NCBI RefSeq assembly: GCF_949628265.1
Contig: NC_088788.1
Coordinates: 36,398,959 to 36,462,958, forward strand
DNA length: 64,000 bases
Reading direction: 5' to 3'
Source: Cloeon dipterum
Lineage: Eukaryota > Arthropoda > Insecta > Ephemeroptera > Baetidae
A program made the position numbers and the translations under genes. Shown here in pieces: positions 63,780 through 64,000 of the stretch (position 1 is its first letter; every line of letters starts with the position of its first letter). A model generated the notes under the pieces. That model was not told where the DNA came from, did no database searches, and saw only the letters and a program-made list of their open reading frames with translations.

Positions 63780-64000
63780 TCGTAACTGCTCAGGGAAGGT
63801 CGAGACGAAATTCTGGTACTTAGAACCCGAGATTTGGAGTTTACAAAATTTGGTGTCAGTTCAATCGAGCTCGGCGAGAGGAATTCAAAGCACACGATAA
63901 TTTTAAAATTGCAAAACGTGGAGATGAGTTACAGAAGTCTCAAGGTTTTCCAAAATTGTTCCGTACAACCTGTCAAAATGCATAAATCCAGTCAAAAACT
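63780..64000 (-). repeat. Dispersed repeat family R1, copy cut by the window edge
   Basis: GGGAAGGTCGAGACGA, ACCCGAGATTTGGAG, AAATTTGGTGTCAGTTCAAT and GCTCGGCGAGAGGAATTC. Confidence 0.6.

Larger units (their letters stand above)
44188..64000. other. 19.8 kb with no supportable coding exon; possible long first intron
   Basis: Only short overlapping frames, no splice-consistent exon series. It contains R1, R2 and R3 repeat copies, a GA microsatellite and GC-richer islands (around 48100-48350, 49020-49120, 52030-52230, 54420-54620, 59820-59890, 62950-63420). TTTTAATTAA and TAATTA motifs recur (e.g. 51020-51060, 51140-51170, 51300-51320, 61100-61120), as in homeodomain-bound enhancers. Confidence 0.4.

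Noticed and set aside
44188-64000. Many 60-110-codon frames as small genes
   Set aside because: They overlap on both strands, lack consistent splice sites and family motifs, and are as frequent as expected in GC-richer non-coding DNA.

Overview
The window is arthropod nuclear DNA and almost certainly from an insect (hexapod). It is AT-rich, its genes have short GT-AG introns, and it carries replication-type histone genes ending in the metazoan 3' stem-loop. It also encodes a cytosolic HSP90 ending in MEEVD and an odorant-binding-protein (OBP) domain, a fold known from insects. The species cannot be read from the sequence. Coding introns in HSP90 and a CENP-P-like protein would suit an early-branching insect such as a mayfly, but that is a guess.

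Layout. About 0.63-5.04 kb (+) is one multi-exon gene for a modular secreted or surface protein: a Ser/Thr-rich stalk, three C-type-lectin-like domains (CTLDs), an OBP-like domain and a fourth CTLD. At 5.59-9.64 kb lies a foldback transposon with ~1.08 kb inverted arms, a 9-bp target duplication, a 21-bp minisatellite that reverses direction at its centre, and a TTAA-flanked MITE nested in each arm. At 10.4-12.2 kb is a five-exon gene resembling the kinetochore protein CENP-P. A histone H2A relic (14.2-14.6 kb) precedes HSP90 (15.5-18.9 kb), which has a heat-shock-element promoter. A hAT-type MITE (20.19-20.67 kb) precedes a small gene with a possible BEN domain (21.0-22.6 kb). The histone cluster follows: an H2B relic, a divergent H2A/H2B pair, and a divergent H3/H4 pair. 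A 13-exon cationic amino-acid transporter (29.7-34.6 kb) has two GC-AG introns. A four-exon secreted helical protein of unknown family lies at 37.7-40.1 kb. A CpG-rich non-coding first exon with a good splice donor is predicted near 44.1 kb, and the rest of the window shows no convincing coding exon. That stretch may be the long first intron or regulatory domain of a gene continuing past the right edge.

The genes do not form one pathway. The histones, HSP90, the CENP-P-like protein and the transporter are housekeeping functions, while the lectin/OBP protein and the secreted protein are lineage-type extracellular proteins. Between and inside the genes lie several non-coding repeat families: hAT MITEs, TTAA-flanked MITEs, a MITE whose ends resemble a CTCF site, long hairpins, and a dispersed family present in a dozen or so diverged copies in both orientations. 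I saw no tRNA, rRNA, CRISPR array or LTR/virus-derived element.
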